A stretch of DNA of 64,000 nt from Nocardia gamkensis NBRC 108242. Its GTDB lineage: Bacteria; Actinomycetota; Actinomycetes; Mycobacteriales; Mycobacteriaceae. The position numbers and the translations under genes are program-made. Numbering within the stretch: the first letter of the stretch is position 1; the number at the start of each line of letters is the position of its first letter. The stretch covers positions 62,001 to 126,000 of the forward strand of contig NZ_BDBM01000016.1 in NCBI RefSeq assembly GCF_001612985.1, given 5' to 3'. Of the stretch, positions 23,799-32,291 are shown piece by piece. The notes beneath the pieces were generated by a model, which made no database searches, had not been told where the DNA came from, and was given only the letters and a program-made list of their open reading frames with translations.

Positions 23799-23815
23799 GC
23801 GACCGTGTCCGGCGA

Positions 23816-24589
23816 TCACCAGGACGGCGCTTTCGGCCCCAGGAACAGGCCACCGTTCACCTCCAGCGTCTGGCCGGTGACCCAGCGCCCGTCCTCGGAG
23901 GCGAAGAAGGCCACCGCGTCGGCGATGTCCGCGCCGCTGCCGACGCGCTCCAACGCGGTCATGCCCGCGACGCCCGCGATCGCGCCGTCGTTGGTGTGCA
24001 GCCAGGAGTTCATATCGGTGTCGGTGATGCCGGGCGAGACCGTGTTCACGGTGATCCCGCGGGGCCCGAGGGTGTTGGCCAGCGAGCGGCCGAACACGTT
24101 GAGCGCGCCCTTGGTCATCCCGTAGACGACTTCCGGCGTGGCGAACCAGGTGACGCCGGAGGAGATGTTGACGATGCGCCCGCCGTCGCGCAGCAACGGC
24201 AACGCCCGCTGCACGATGAACAGCGGCGCCCGCACGTTGACCGCGAACAGTCGGTCGAAGTCCTCGGGCGTGGCCTGCTCGACGGTGGCCTCGTAGGCGA
24301 TGATCGCGGCGTTGTTCACCAGGATGTCCAACGGCCGGTCGCCGAGCCCCGCGGTGAGTTCGCCGAACAGCTGGTCGATGTCGCCGTCGACACCCAGTTC
24401 GGCGCGCACCGGGAACGCCCGGCCGCCCGCGCGCCGGATCGCCGACACCGTCTGCTCCGCCGCCTGCTCGTTGGTGCCGTAATGCACGGCCACCTCGACG
24501 CCGTCGGCGGCCAGCCGCTCGGCGATGGCCCGGCCTATCCCCCGCGAGGCGCCGGTCACCAGGGCGGTCTTTCCGTTCGGATCAGTCAT
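23816..24589 (-). CDS. SDR family oxidoreductase (FabG-like)
   Basis: 257-residue short-chain dehydrogenase. The cofactor motif TGASRGIGRAIAERL is followed by NNAA (a variant of NNAG), the catalytic serine region VNISSG and Y-GMTK (YGMTKGALNVFGRSLA), then VNTVSPGITDTDM. It is closest in form to 3-oxoacyl-ACP reductase-like enzymes active on small ketones. It is divergent from a TetR gene over a shared palindrome, so it is probably the TetR target and detoxifies or metabolises the compound the regulator binds. The frame is open far upstream, but homology starts at the ATG 24589. Confidence 0.88.
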   Translation of the reverse strand: MTDPNGKTALVTGASRGIGRAIAERLAADGVEVAVHYGTNEQAAEQTVSAIRRAGGRAFPVRAELGVDGDIDQLFGELTAGLGDRPLDILVNNAAIIAYEATVEQATPEDFDRLFAVNVRAPLFIVQRALPLLRDGGRIVNISSGVTWFATPEVVYGMTKGALNVFGRSLANTLGPRGITVNTVSPGITDTDMNSWLHTNDGAIAGVAGMTALERVGSGADIADAVAFFASEDGRWVTGQTLEVNGGLFLGPKAPSW

Positions 24590-24608
24590 GATGCACTCCC
24601 GCATTGTC

Positions 24609-24628
24609 GTTAGGTAACGTTCCCTAAC
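24609..24628. promoter_or_regulatory. TetR operator between SDR and tetR
   Basis: GTTAGGTAACGTTCCCTAAC: a 20-bp palindrome with one mismatched pair, ending 5 bp before a TTGACA. It lies in the 66-bp divergent gap, where a bound TetR dimer would cover both promoters. Confidence 0.7.
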
Positions 24629-24632
24629 ATCG

Positions 24633-24649
24633 TTGACAGCGGCTACTCT
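24633..24649 (+). promoter_or_regulatory. Promoter elements of tetR
   Basis: TTGACA at 24633-24638 and TACTCT at 24644-24649. The second ends 6 nt before the GTG at 24656, fitting a leaderless transcript; the TTGACA is too close to serve as its -35 (5-bp gap) and may be fortuitous. Confidence 0.35.
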
Positions 24650-24655
24650 ATTCCC

Positions 24656-25246
24656 GTGGAACCGAAACGTCGAGCCGCCGCGGAGACCAGGGAGCACATC
24701 CTGGTCGTCGCGCGGGAGTTGTTCTACGAACAAGGGATTCGGGCGACCGGCGTGGATCGCGTCGCGGCCGAGGCGAACGTCGCGCCGCCCACCCTGTACC
24801 GGCTGTTCGGTTCCAAGGACGATCTGGTCGCCGCGTACCTGGAGCGCGAGGACCGCCACTATCGAGAGTGGTTCACCACGGTGGCGAGCGGGGACGGCCC
24901 GCGCGAGCGCATCCTGGCCCTGTTCGAGGCGCTGGCCGAGCAGGTGCGCCCCGAATCCTGTCGCGGGTGTCCGTTTCTCATCGCGCTCGGCGAATTCCCG
25001 GACCGCGACGTGCTCGGCCACAAACACGCCGTCGCGATGAAGAGCTGGGTGCGGGCACAGTTCGGCACGCTGGTCGGTGAACTCGCGGCGACCGCGCCGG
25101 TCGCCGACCCGCGGGCGCTGGCCGATCAGCTGATGCTGGTGATGGAAGGCGTCTACGCCACGACACAGGCGTTCGGCTCGACGGGTCCGGCCGCCCGGTC
25201 CCGCGCCCTGGTCGAGGCACTGCTTCCGGCCGCAGCTTCGAGATGA
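24656..25246 (+). CDS. TetR/AcrR family transcriptional regulator
   Basis: 196-residue repressor. The HTH (about 10-55) reads TREHILVVARELFYEQGIRATGVDRVAAEANVAPPTLYRLFGSKDDLVAAYL; the ligand domain contains the CRGCPFLIALGEFPD block shared by a subfamily of TetR proteins next to oxidoreductases. It starts at GTG 24656 without a ribosome site. It is divergent from an SDR gene with a 20-bp palindrome between them, which predicts joint repression relieved by a small electrophile or ketone. The ligand is unknown. Confidence 0.9.
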   Translation: MEPKRRAAAETREHILVVARELFYEQGIRATGVDRVAAEANVAPPTLYRLFGSKDDLVAAYLEREDRHYREWFTTVASGDGPRERILALFEALAEQVRPESCRGCPFLIALGEFPDRDVLGHKHAVAMKSWVRAQFGTLVGELAATAPVADPRALADQLMLVMEGVYATTQAFGSTGPAARSRALVEALLPAAASR

Positions 25247-25309
25247 GCGTCCGGGATATCGACTCGAGCGAGCGGAACATTGGCGCGAGTGCCGCGGCTT
25301 CGTAGCGTC

Positions 25310-26122
25310 ATGACCATGACCTTGGAAATCGGCACGATCCTGCCCACCTCGACGCCCGATCCCGCGCGACCGATCCTGGGCGACGTGCGCGCCGCCGCCC
25401 GTCTCGCCGAGCAGATCGGCCTGGACTCGGTGTGGTCCACCGATCATCTCGTGGCCGGCGCGCCGATTCTGGACAGCACCGTGGTGCTGGCCACCGCCGC
25501 CGCCGTCACCGATCGCGTCCGCATCGGTTACGGCGTGCTGCTGCTCGCGTTGCGGCCGGTCGCGTGGGCCGCGAAGCAGATCGCCGCGCTCCAGTACGTC
25601 TCCGGCGACCGGTTGATCCTCGGCGTCGGCACCGGCAACCCGGCGCACGGGGACACCGGATGGCGGGCGGCAGGCGCGCCTTTCGCCGAGCGCGGCCGTC
25701 GCACGGACGAGGCGTTGCGTGTCCTGCCCGATCTGGTCGCCGGGCGGCCCGCGGTACTCCCGAATGGCACCGAGGTCACCTTGGCACCGGGTGCAACTAT
25801 GCCGCCGGTGCTGATCGCGGGCGACGGAGAACGGGCGCGACGACGCGCCGCGGCCTACGCCGAAGGCTGGATCGCCCTCGGACTCGAGCCGCCTCAGGTG
25901 GCCGCGGCCGCGGCCGAATTGGCGACGCTGGCGGAGGAATACGGCCGCCCACCGCTCGAAGTGACGATCGTGGCGCCCCCCTTGGCGACCGATCCCGGCC
26001 GGGCCGCCGAGCAACTGGCCGCCTACGCCGAGGCGGGCGCCGCGCGCGTCATCCTCGCCCCGTCCGGAAGCGAATGGCAGGTCGGCTACGAGTTCGCCGC
26101 GAAGATCAAGGCACGGCTCTGA
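25310..26122 (+). CDS. LLM-class (F420/FMN-dependent) oxidoreductase
   Basis: 270-residue luciferase-like TIM-barrel oxidoreductase. Recognisable parts are LEIGTILPTSTP at the start, RLAEQIGLDSVWSTDHLV, RVRIGYGVLLLALRPVAWAAKQIAALQYVSGDRLILGVGTG, the RRTDEALRVLPDLVAG block and PPVLIAGDGERARRRAAAYAEGWI. Its small size and the GVGTG loop resemble mycobacterial F420-dependent members, but the cofactor cannot be settled. ATG 25310 (a second at 25316). It lies 63 bp after tetR on the same strand and may be co-transcribed. Confidence 0.85.
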   Translation: MTMTLEIGTILPTSTPDPARPILGDVRAAARLAEQIGLDSVWSTDHLVAGAPILDSTVVLATAAAVTDRVRIGYGVLLLALRPVAWAAKQIAALQYVSGDRLILGVGTGNPAHGDTGWRAAGAPFAERGRRTDEALRVLPDLVAGRPAVLPNGTEVTLAPGATMPPVLIAGDGERARRRAAAYAEGWIALGLEPPQVAAAAAELATLAEEYGRPPLEVTIVAPPLATDPGRAAEQLAAYAEAGAARVILAPSGSEWQVGYEFAAKIKARL

Positions 26123-26672
26123 TCGCTCTCCCCCGGCGCGCGGCGATCCCCGCGTGAGACCGAGACGCATCGCCGCGATCCCGTATCCCCCACCCGCCAA
26201 GCGAAAAGGGGCCGAGCAGCCGTGCGCCGAAGCTCAACGCGGTGAACCGAGGACGCCAGTCGGCATCGCCCCCCGGTGATCCGGGCTCAGGCAGGTACCG
26301 GCGACGGAGCAGAGTAGCGCCACGGTGTCCGGCGGAAGCGGCGCGCGCGTTGCGCTGACGGCAACGGATCCCCTTGCCCGGAAGCCTGTTCGGGCTGGAC
26401 ACGCCGCCGGGCCAGAGGTGCAGGCACCCTGCCCCGGCGGCGCCGTATCCGAGAAGGTGCGACCGTGGGCACGGTAGCACCGCCAGTTTGTTCGGAGCCC
26501 CGGACGACTTGGATGGGCCGCTCACGGCAAGTATCGGGCGGGCACGACACCAGATCGGTCGACTACCTCGTATTCCTCCGTATCGGGACGCGGAGAGGTA
26601 ATTTGATCTTCGCTACGCCGACCACAGCTTCAGCTCCATCCCGCACCCACCCGAGATGCACAGGAGTTCACT
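26123..26672. other. Intergenic, 550 bp, no gene seen
   Basis: Open frames here are low-complexity, Arg/Pro/Gly-rich and unlike any protein. The last 100 bp are AT-richer (GGTAATTTGATCTTCGC) and probably hold the promoter of the LGFP gene. No hairpin longer than 8 bp was recognised. Confidence 0.4.
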
Positions 26673-27422
26673 TTGGCACGGCACCGTCGCCCGAACCGCT
26701 CGACCACCCGCGGCGCTTTCGCCATCGCCGCCGCGCTCGGCACTCTGCTCACCGGCATCGGAACCGACGCGGCGGCACGCCCGATCGGCCCCTACGACGT
26801 CGGCGGGGCGATCGAGGTCGAATACGACGAGGCCGGTGGGCCCGCGTTCTTCGGCGACCCGGTCACGCCCGACTCGCCCGCCGTCGGCGGGGGCCGCTAC
26901 CAGGCGTTCGAGCGCGGCTCCTCCATCTACTGGCACCCGGACACCGGAGCCCATCAAGTCGGCGGGGCAATCCGCGACAAATGGGGCAATCTCGGTTACG
27001 AAGGCGGAGCGCTCGGCTATCCCGTGGCGCGGGAAGCGGCGACACCCTCGAAACCGGGCAGCTACAGCGTCTTCCAGAACGGGTCCATCTACTGGTCCCT
27101 CGGCACCGCCGCGCATCAGATCGGCGGCGCGATCCGCGACAAGTGGGGCGCCTTCGGGTGGGAGAGCAGCCCGTTGGGGTTCCCCATCACCGACGAATCC
27201 CCCGCCCGCTCGGGCAACGGCCGCTACAACCTCTTCGGCGGCGGAGCCATCTATTCGGCCCCGCGCAGCGGCACCCACGTCGTCTGGGGGTCCATCCGTG
27301 AGTCCTGGGAGGCCGCGGCGGCCGAAGCCGGACGCTACGGCTATCCCACCAGCGACGAATACGACTTCGAGAACGGCAAAGCCCAGGACTTCGAGGGCGG
27401 CCGCATCACCTGGACGCCCTGA
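26673..27422 (+). CDS. Secreted LGFP-repeat protein
   Basis: 249 residues, TTG start with AGGAG 6 nt upstream. A Sec signal peptide (RGAFAIAAALGTLLTGIGTDAAA) precedes about four LGFP-type units marked by GGPAFFGDPVTPD, GYEGGALGYPVAREA, GWESSPLGFPITDES and AGRYGYPTSDEY, each followed by GRYQAFERGSSIYWHPDTG-like strands and GGAIRDKWG. LGFP repeats in Corynebacteriales proteins (for example in mycolyltransferases and cell-wall hydrolases) tie proteins to the mycolate-arabinogalactan wall. There is no catalytic domain, so a structural wall role is inferred. Confidence 0.88.
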   Translation: MARHRRPNRSTTRGAFAIAAALGTLLTGIGTDAAARPIGPYDVGGAIEVEYDEAGGPAFFGDPVTPDSPAVGGGRYQAFERGSSIYWHPDTGAHQVGGAIRDKWGNLGYEGGALGYPVAREAATPSKPGSYSVFQNGSIYWSLGTAAHQIGGAIRDKWGAFGWESSPLGFPITDESPARSGNGRYNLFGGGAIYSAPRSGTHVVWGSIRESWEAAAAEAGRYGYPTSDEYDFENGKAQDFEGGRITWTP

Positions 27423-27457
27423 CCGCGCCGGCGAGTGCCGTAGAAGGAGTTGAGGAC

Positions 27458-27712
27458 ATGCTCGCTGGACGACTGTTCCCGCGCGCCGCCGACGGGCAGC
27501 GGTTCCGCCTGGAGGAGGTGCCGGAACCGACTCCAGGGCCCGGCCAGGTGTTGATCGAGGTCGCCGGCGCCGGTGTCTGCTTGTCGGATGTCCACCTCAT
27601 CGATTTCGCCGAATCGGTGAGTGCCGTGCTCCCGCTGGCCGAAGCGGACAAAGCGGTACAGGCGTTGGAGAACAAGGAAGGCAATCCGATCTGAATCGTG
27701 CTGACACCGTGA
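27458..27712 (+). pseudogene. Alcohol dehydrogenase remnant: internal deletion plus CGA-to-TGA stop
   Basis: The N-terminus of a zinc alcohol dehydrogenase (FRLEEVPEPTPGPGQVLIEVAGAGVCLSDVHLID, keeping the first zinc cysteine) is fused in frame to the C-terminal helix of the same family (SAVLPLAEADKAVQALENKEGNPI). About 270 residues, including the Rossmann fold, are gone. A TGA at 27692 sits where CGA (Arg) would continue to IVLTP and the natural stop at 27710-27712, so a nonsense change followed. 78 codons remain open from the ATG at 27458, which has AAGGAG upstream. No catalytic function is possible. Confidence 0.8.
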
Positions 27713-28270
27713 ACTTCCGGCAATCCGGACGTCGGAGCGATTCGTAACGGCTCCGCCGGCGACCCCAACTCGCGTTGGGGTCGCCGTGGCCGAACCAGCC
27801 GCTGCCCGAGCCTTTCCTCAGACCCCGACCTCGACTGGAATCCTGCCACATCACCGCGGCCGCGTCGCATCGGTGATCTTCCATCGGTACGTACATGCGC
27901 GCGTGCATGTGCATTGACGCCACCGGTCTCGAAATACTCGAAGATCGAGGTGGACAGACGCCGATCGATAACGGATGAGCATCGGCAAGGGTTCGGCGAT
28001 GCCGAACTGTTACCTTTCGGGGGTCTCATTTCGACGAGTTATGGCCGACTACAACAGAATTCACGCCCCAGCGCGAGGATTCGATTCGGGTGCTGCACGA
28101 TTGACCGCGACGCCTTGAATCGATCCAACCGCCCGGTCTTCAAATGGCCGAAATGGCCCCGCTCCGAATGTGCGCAAGTACCACGTGCGCGGAGAAGGTC
28201 GATGCGTTGAGCAAACTCCCCGCGCAAGCCGCGCGGCGAGTACGGCCCGCTCCGCGGCGTCGATCGCGTC
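27713..28270. other. Intergenic, 558 bp, no convincing gene
   Basis: Lower G+C than the surroundings. A short stem-loop ACATGC-GCGCGT-GCATGT lies at 27893-27910. A 98-codon frame (27914-28210) has no protein-like composition. The DUF397 partner gene that often follows an XRE/DUF5753 regulator was looked for here and not found. Confidence 0.4.
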
Positions 28271-29167
28271 CTATTCGCCCGAGCGCATGCCGCCGAGCAA
28301 CTCGCGTAGGAAACCGATGCTCTCGGCCGGAGACAGCGCCTCCACGCTGATCCGGTTCATGACCGACATGTACAGCTCGACATCACGCTGCTTGTCGAAA
28401 TACAACGAGCTGGTGAGCTGCTCGGTGTAGACGATGTCGGCCAGCTCGGGTTCCGGGAATCGAAGGATGCTGAACGGGCCACCCGCGGCGGAGTGCCCGC
28501 CCGCCGAGTACGGCAGTACTTGTATCCGGATGCTGGGACGGTCGGCCATCGTGACCAGATGTTCGATCTGCTCGAGCAGGACCTCCACCCCGCCGACCGG
28601 CCTGTGCAGCGCGGCCTCGTCGATGACCGCCCAGAGCGTCGGGGCGGCCGCCCGATAGAGGATCTGCTGGCGGCGCATGCGAATGGCGACGCGGCGTTCG
28701 GTCTCGTCGGTATTGCCCAGCTGGATCACCGCGCGCGCGTAATCGGCGGTTTGCAGCAGCCCGGGCACGAATTGCGCCTCGTAGGTGCGGATCGTGGTGG
28801 CGGCCTGTTCGAGGCCGATGTAGGTCTCGAACCACGCGGGAAGCAGATCGCTGTAGTGCTGCCACCAGCCCGGATCGTTGGCCCGGCGAGCCAGTTCGAG
28901 ATACGTTTCGCGTTCAGCGGGGTCGACAACGCCGTAGAGGCTCAGCAGGTCGCGCAGGTCACGTTCTTTGAAACCGGTCCGGCCCAGTTCCAGTCGGCTG
29001 ATCTTGGCGTGCGATCCGCGGATGGCGTCGCCCGCGGCCTCCCTGCTGATTCCGCAGCCCTCGCGCAGCTGTCGCAACCGGCTGCCCAACGCGATCCGAA
29101 GGACGGTCGGACCACGTTCTGCGGCAGGAAATTCCGCGTTGTCACCGGCATCCTCGTCGTTGCTCAT
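28271..29167 (-). CDS. Helix-turn-helix regulator with DUF5753 (Scr1 type)
   Basis: 298 residues. An XRE-type HTH (about 25-85) reads LGSRLRQLREGCGISREAAGDAIRGSHAKISRLELGRTGF; residues ~115-290 are the DUF5753 domain with the typical YIGLEQAATTIRTYEAQFVPGLLQTADYARAV and DRPSIRIQVLPYSAGGHSA blocks. Such proteins are very abundant in Streptomyces and Nocardia, usually paired with a small DUF397 protein, absent here. It is divergent from two DUF574 methyltransferases, an association seen often in these genera, and so probably regulates them. Ligand unknown. Confidence 0.9.
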   Translation of the reverse strand: MSNDEDAGDNAEFPAAERGPTVLRIALGSRLRQLREGCGISREAAGDAIRGSHAKISRLELGRTGFKERDLRDLLSLYGVVDPAERETYLELARRANDPGWWQHYSDLLPAWFETYIGLEQAATTIRTYEAQFVPGLLQTADYARAVIQLGNTDETERRVAIRMRRQQILYRAAAPTLWAVIDEAALHRPVGGVEVLLEQIEHLVTMADRPSIRIQVLPYSAGGHSAAGGPFSILRFPEPELADIVYTEQLTSSLYFDKQRDVELYMSVMNRISVEALSPAESIGFLRELLGGMRSGE

Positions 29168-29422
29168 GCATGCCTCCGGCCGATCGGGGTTAGACCGCGG
29201 GGCGTTGTGCCTCCACCATCACAGCTGTCTGAACGTCGGCTGCAAATCCTACTAGTCCGTTCCCGGACGGCGGTCCAGGCGCGAGTGCGTGCCCGGAACG
29301 CCCGAGGCGCAAACATGTATTCGCAAGAGTGCCAACGCAATATCTTGCCCACAAATCCGAGCGATCCCGCGGCGGTATGCGTAGAGTCGCCCCCGACGGT
29401 GGCCACGCGGAGGAGGAGCGCC

Positions 29423-30256
29423 ATGACGTCGGCAGAGGGATCGACCCGCCTAGCGGGTGTGGACCCGGCGGTGCCCAGCATCGCGCGCGTGTACGACTAC
29501 GCCCTCGGCGGGACGGACTGGTACGAATCCGACCGGCAGGTATACCAGCACCTGAAGCGGGCGGTGCCGCACCAGGACGACGTCGGCGCCGCGAATCGGC
29601 GCTGGCTCGAGCGGGTGGTCCGGTACGTCACCCGATCGGCGGGCATCGATCAGATCCTCGACCTGGGCAGCGGACTGCCCACGCAGAAGAACACCCACGA
29701 GATCGCCCAGGAACTCGACGCCGCGGTCGCGGTGGTCTACGTGGACAACGACCCGGCCTGCGTCGTCCGGGGGCGGGAGGTGCTCGAAGCCAACGAACGC
29801 ACCCACTTCCTCGACTCGGACCTCACCCGCCCCGCGGATCTGTTCGACAGCCTCGCGGTCAACCGTTACCTCGACCTGTCCCGCCCGATGTTGCTGATGC
29901 AGTGCGGCACTCTGCACCACGTCGACGACGACCAGGACCCCGCGGGCATCATGCGGCGGTATATCGATCGGCTCGCACCCGGCTCCTATGTGATGATCAG
30001 CCACTTCTTCGATCCGGCCGACGAGAACGAGCATCTGCACGTCCTGGCAAGGCGGGCCGAGCGGGCATTGCACGACGGGGGTCTCGGCACCGGCCGGTGG
30101 CGCACCCGCGCGGAGATCCAGGCGTTCTTCGACGGACTGGAAATGGTTCCACCGGGATTGGTGGAGCTGCACGAATGGTGGCCCGGCGGCCCCGCGCTGC
30201 GCACGCCGTGGCCCGACGAACGGCTCATCCTCGGCGGCGTCGGCCGCAAGACTTGA
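29423..30256 (+). CDS. SAM-dependent methyltransferase, DUF574 family (copy 2)
   Basis: 277 residues; AGGAGGAG (29411-29418) precedes the ATG. Family blocks are SIARVYDYALGGTDWYESDRQ, IDQILDLGSGLPTQKNTHEIAQEL and VVYVDNDPACVVRGREVL, with HHVDDDQDPAGIMRRYID and the C-terminal LVELHEWWPGGPA block. It is closer to copy 3 than to copy 1 (both have the HHVDDD motif and the WWP tail). Divergent from the XRE/DUF5753 gene. The substrate is unknown. Confidence 0.88.
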   Translation: MTSAEGSTRLAGVDPAVPSIARVYDYALGGTDWYESDRQVYQHLKRAVPHQDDVGAANRRWLERVVRYVTRSAGIDQILDLGSGLPTQKNTHEIAQELDAAVAVVYVDNDPACVVRGREVLEANERTHFLDSDLTRPADLFDSLAVNRYLDLSRPMLLMQCGTLHHVDDDQDPAGIMRRYIDRLAPGSYVMISHFFDPADENEHLHVLARRAERALHDGGLGTGRWRTRAEIQAFFDGLEMVPPGLVELHEWWPGGPALRTPWPDERLILGGVGRKT

Positions 30257-30541
30257 ACCAGTTCCCCACCACGGAGCCCGATATGACTTCGAACGACGTG
30301 CAGATCACCGAGCAGGGCGTCCGAGACGAGCCTGCCGCCGTCCTCGGTGGCATGAAACCCCAACGGTCACCACCGCGATCGGCCGATGAGTATCGACCGA
30401 TTCGTATGCTCGGTCGTGGTCGGCGAGACCGCCGTCGGTCCACGAAATCAGCACCCGCCGAACGTATCCGCACGGATTGCCCGCCGATTCGGCGGACCCT
30501 AGGCTGGTGAGCCAGGCGACGGAAACTACAGAGAGGTCTCC

Positions 30542-31465
30542 ATGTCCGAGCACGCTCCCCGGACCGGTGTTCGCGCGCCGGTAGGCGTGGACACGACACG
30601 CGCGAGCATCGCCCGCGTCTACGACGCCACCCTCGGTGGCAAGGACAACTACGAAGTCGACCGCTACGTGCGCGACAAAGTCGCCGAAGTCGCGCCGCGG
30701 CAGAGCGAAGTGGCGCGCATGAATCGCCGCTGGCTGCACCGCGTGGTGCGCTATCTGGCCGGGACCGTCGGCATCGACCAGTTCCTCGACATCGGCGCGG
30801 GGCTGCCGACCGTCGGCAATACCCATGAGATCGCCCAACAGCAGAATCCCCAGGCGCGCGTGGTGTACGTCGACAACGACCCGGTGTGCAACATCCATGG
30901 CCGCGTCCTGCTCGAGCGCAACGAGTTCACACATTTCGTGCCCGCGGATCTCACCGTGCCGAAGACCTTGCTGTCGCACTCCGACGTCACCCGGCACCTC
31001 GATCTCACCCGGCCGCTGGCGCTGATCCTGTGCGGCATCCTGCATCACGTCGACGACGACCTCGATCCGGCCGGGATCATGCGTCAGTACATCGATGCGC
31101 TGCCCGCGGGCTCCTACGTCGCGATCACGCATTTCTACGATCCGGCCGACGGCGGCGAGGCGCACGAGATGGCCATCGAGCTGCAACGGCGTTTCACCGA
31201 AATGGGTTTGGGCTCCGGCTGGTACCGCACCCGCGAGCAGATCGCCTCGTACTTCGGCGATCTGGAACTGATCGAGCCCGGCCTGGTCGAACTCGACGAC
31301 TGGTGGCCGATGGGTCCCGCGATACGCCCGCGCATGACCGAGGAACGTCTGCTGCTGGGCGGCGTCGCCTACAAGTCCGGATCGTCGAACGGCGTCGTGA
31401 CCCCACTGCGCCGCCGCGCGATCGAGGACGACCTATCGGATGCCGCCGCCGGACCACACGGCTGA
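30542..31465 (+). CDS. SAM-dependent methyltransferase, DUF574 family (copy 3)
   Basis: 307 residues with GAGAGG upstream of ATG 30542. It carries SIARVYDATLGGKDNYEVDRYV, IDQFLDIGAGLPTVGNTHEIAQQ, VVYVDNDPVCNIHGRVLL and HHVDDDLDPAGIMRQYID, then LVELDDWWPMGPAIRP. Its C-terminus is about 30 residues longer than in copy 2 and acidic. A tandem duplicate of copy 2, separated by 285 bp with no gene of its own. A DUF6081 gene follows 15 bp downstream, so the two form an operon. Confidence 0.88.
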   Translation: MSEHAPRTGVRAPVGVDTTRASIARVYDATLGGKDNYEVDRYVRDKVAEVAPRQSEVARMNRRWLHRVVRYLAGTVGIDQFLDIGAGLPTVGNTHEIAQQQNPQARVVYVDNDPVCNIHGRVLLERNEFTHFVPADLTVPKTLLSHSDVTRHLDLTRPLALILCGILHHVDDDLDPAGIMRQYIDALPAGSYVAITHFYDPADGGEAHEMAIELQRRFTEMGLGSGWYRTREQIASYFGDLELIEPGLVELDDWWPMGPAIRPRMTEERLLLGGVAYKSGSSNGVVTPLRRRAIEDDLSDAAAGPHG

Positions 31466-31480
31466 AAGGTAATTGCCGCA

Positions 31481-32185
31481 ATGACTTACGACGACCTGAA
31501 CGGACCGGACCTCCGCGATGACCGGTGGCGTCACCTGGAGGTCCCGCTCGGGCCCGGGCAGAGCTGGCGCTACGCCGACCCGGCCGCCCGCACCGAGGTC
31601 GGCGAGGGTGCCGTGTCGGTCCGGATCGACGCCTTCACCCGCTCGCACGCCGACGTCCAGATCCTGGACAACCCGAAGCATCTGCTGGTGTCGACCGAAA
31701 CGTTCGATCTCACCGGCGGTCCACGGACTTTCACCGTGGAGATGGCGGCGGAGAACATCGGTGCCACCGGCGAGGACTACCGGGACGGCTTCGCCGCGTT
31801 CAACGTCCTCGATATGAGCAGCGCCCAGGTCTTCGACCTGATCGCGACCAGCAAGCACGCCTACGCCATCCACGAGCGGCTGTTCGTGCCGGGCGTCGTC
31901 CCCGCGGAAGAAGCGTTCACCCACGTGGTGCACGCGCCGCTGGCGGGGATCGACATCAAACCCGGAGAGTTCCACCGCTACCGCGTCACGATCGACCGGG
32001 CCGCGGGCACCGCGGGCTGGTACGTCGACGACGCCCCGGTGTACACCACCCGCGCGCCGCAGCTGCCCGAGACCGTGCAGATCGGTTTCGGCATCATCAC
32101 CTTGCATCCGATCGAAGACGGACACAGCACGTCGCTGCGCGGACAGGGACTGCACGCGTCGTGGCGCGACTTCACGGTGGAGTGA
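31481..32185 (+). CDS. DUF6081 family protein (jelly-roll/ConA-like fold predicted)
   Basis: 234-residue soluble protein without signal peptide. It is rich in beta-strand segments (EGAVSVRIDAFTRSHADVQILDNPKHLL, PRTFTVEMAAENIG, HRYRVTIDRAAGTAGWYVDDAPVY) in the manner of carbohydrate-binding or glucanase-like jelly rolls; GWYVDDAPVYTT resembles a laminarinase-type strand. It lies 15 bp after methyltransferase copy 3 and ends before a strong terminator. Function unknown, possibly acting with the methyltransferase. Confidence 0.75.
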   Translation: MTYDDLNGPDLRDDRWRHLEVPLGPGQSWRYADPAARTEVGEGAVSVRIDAFTRSHADVQILDNPKHLLVSTETFDLTGGPRTFTVEMAAENIGATGEDYRDGFAAFNVLDMSSAQVFDLIATSKHAYAIHERLFVPGVVPAEEAFTHVVHAPLAGIDIKPGEFHRYRVTIDRAAGTAGWYVDDAPVYTTRAPQLPETVQIGFGIITLHPIEDGHSTSLRGQGLHASWRDFTVE

Positions 32186-32223
32186 CCGGCGTCGCCGAGC
32201 GACGCGGATTTCGCTGAAAACAA

Positions 32224-32255
32224 CTGATGCCCAGCCGCGCTCGGCTGGGCATCAG
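32224..32255. terminator. Bidirectional hairpin terminator
   Basis: CTGATGCCCAGCCG / CGGCTGGGCATCAG: a perfect 14-bp stem with a CGCT loop, between the convergent DUF6081 gene and the small membrane gene at 32292. Confidence 0.8.
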
Positions 32256-32291
32256 CTACGTCACCGCCTGCCGGGCGGCCCTGACCGCCGG

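Noticed and set aside
23816..26200. 794-codon minus frame as a giant SDR fusion
   Set aside because: Only the last 257 codons are coding; the upstream part is antisense to tetR and the LLM gene.
27893..27910. Stem-loop ACATGC/GCATGT as a terminator or operator
   Set aside because: Only 6 bp with no U tract and not next to a gene end or start; could occur by chance.
27914..28210. 98-codon frame as the missing DUF397 partner of the XRE regulator
   Set aside because: No W-R-K-S-S-x-S or similar DUF397 signatures; composition is random.
30283..30510. 75-codon frame after methyltransferase copy 2, with ATG and a weak ribosome site
   Set aside because: Only the first 20 residues look protein-like; the rest is Arg/Pro-rich like a shadow frame and no homology is recognised.
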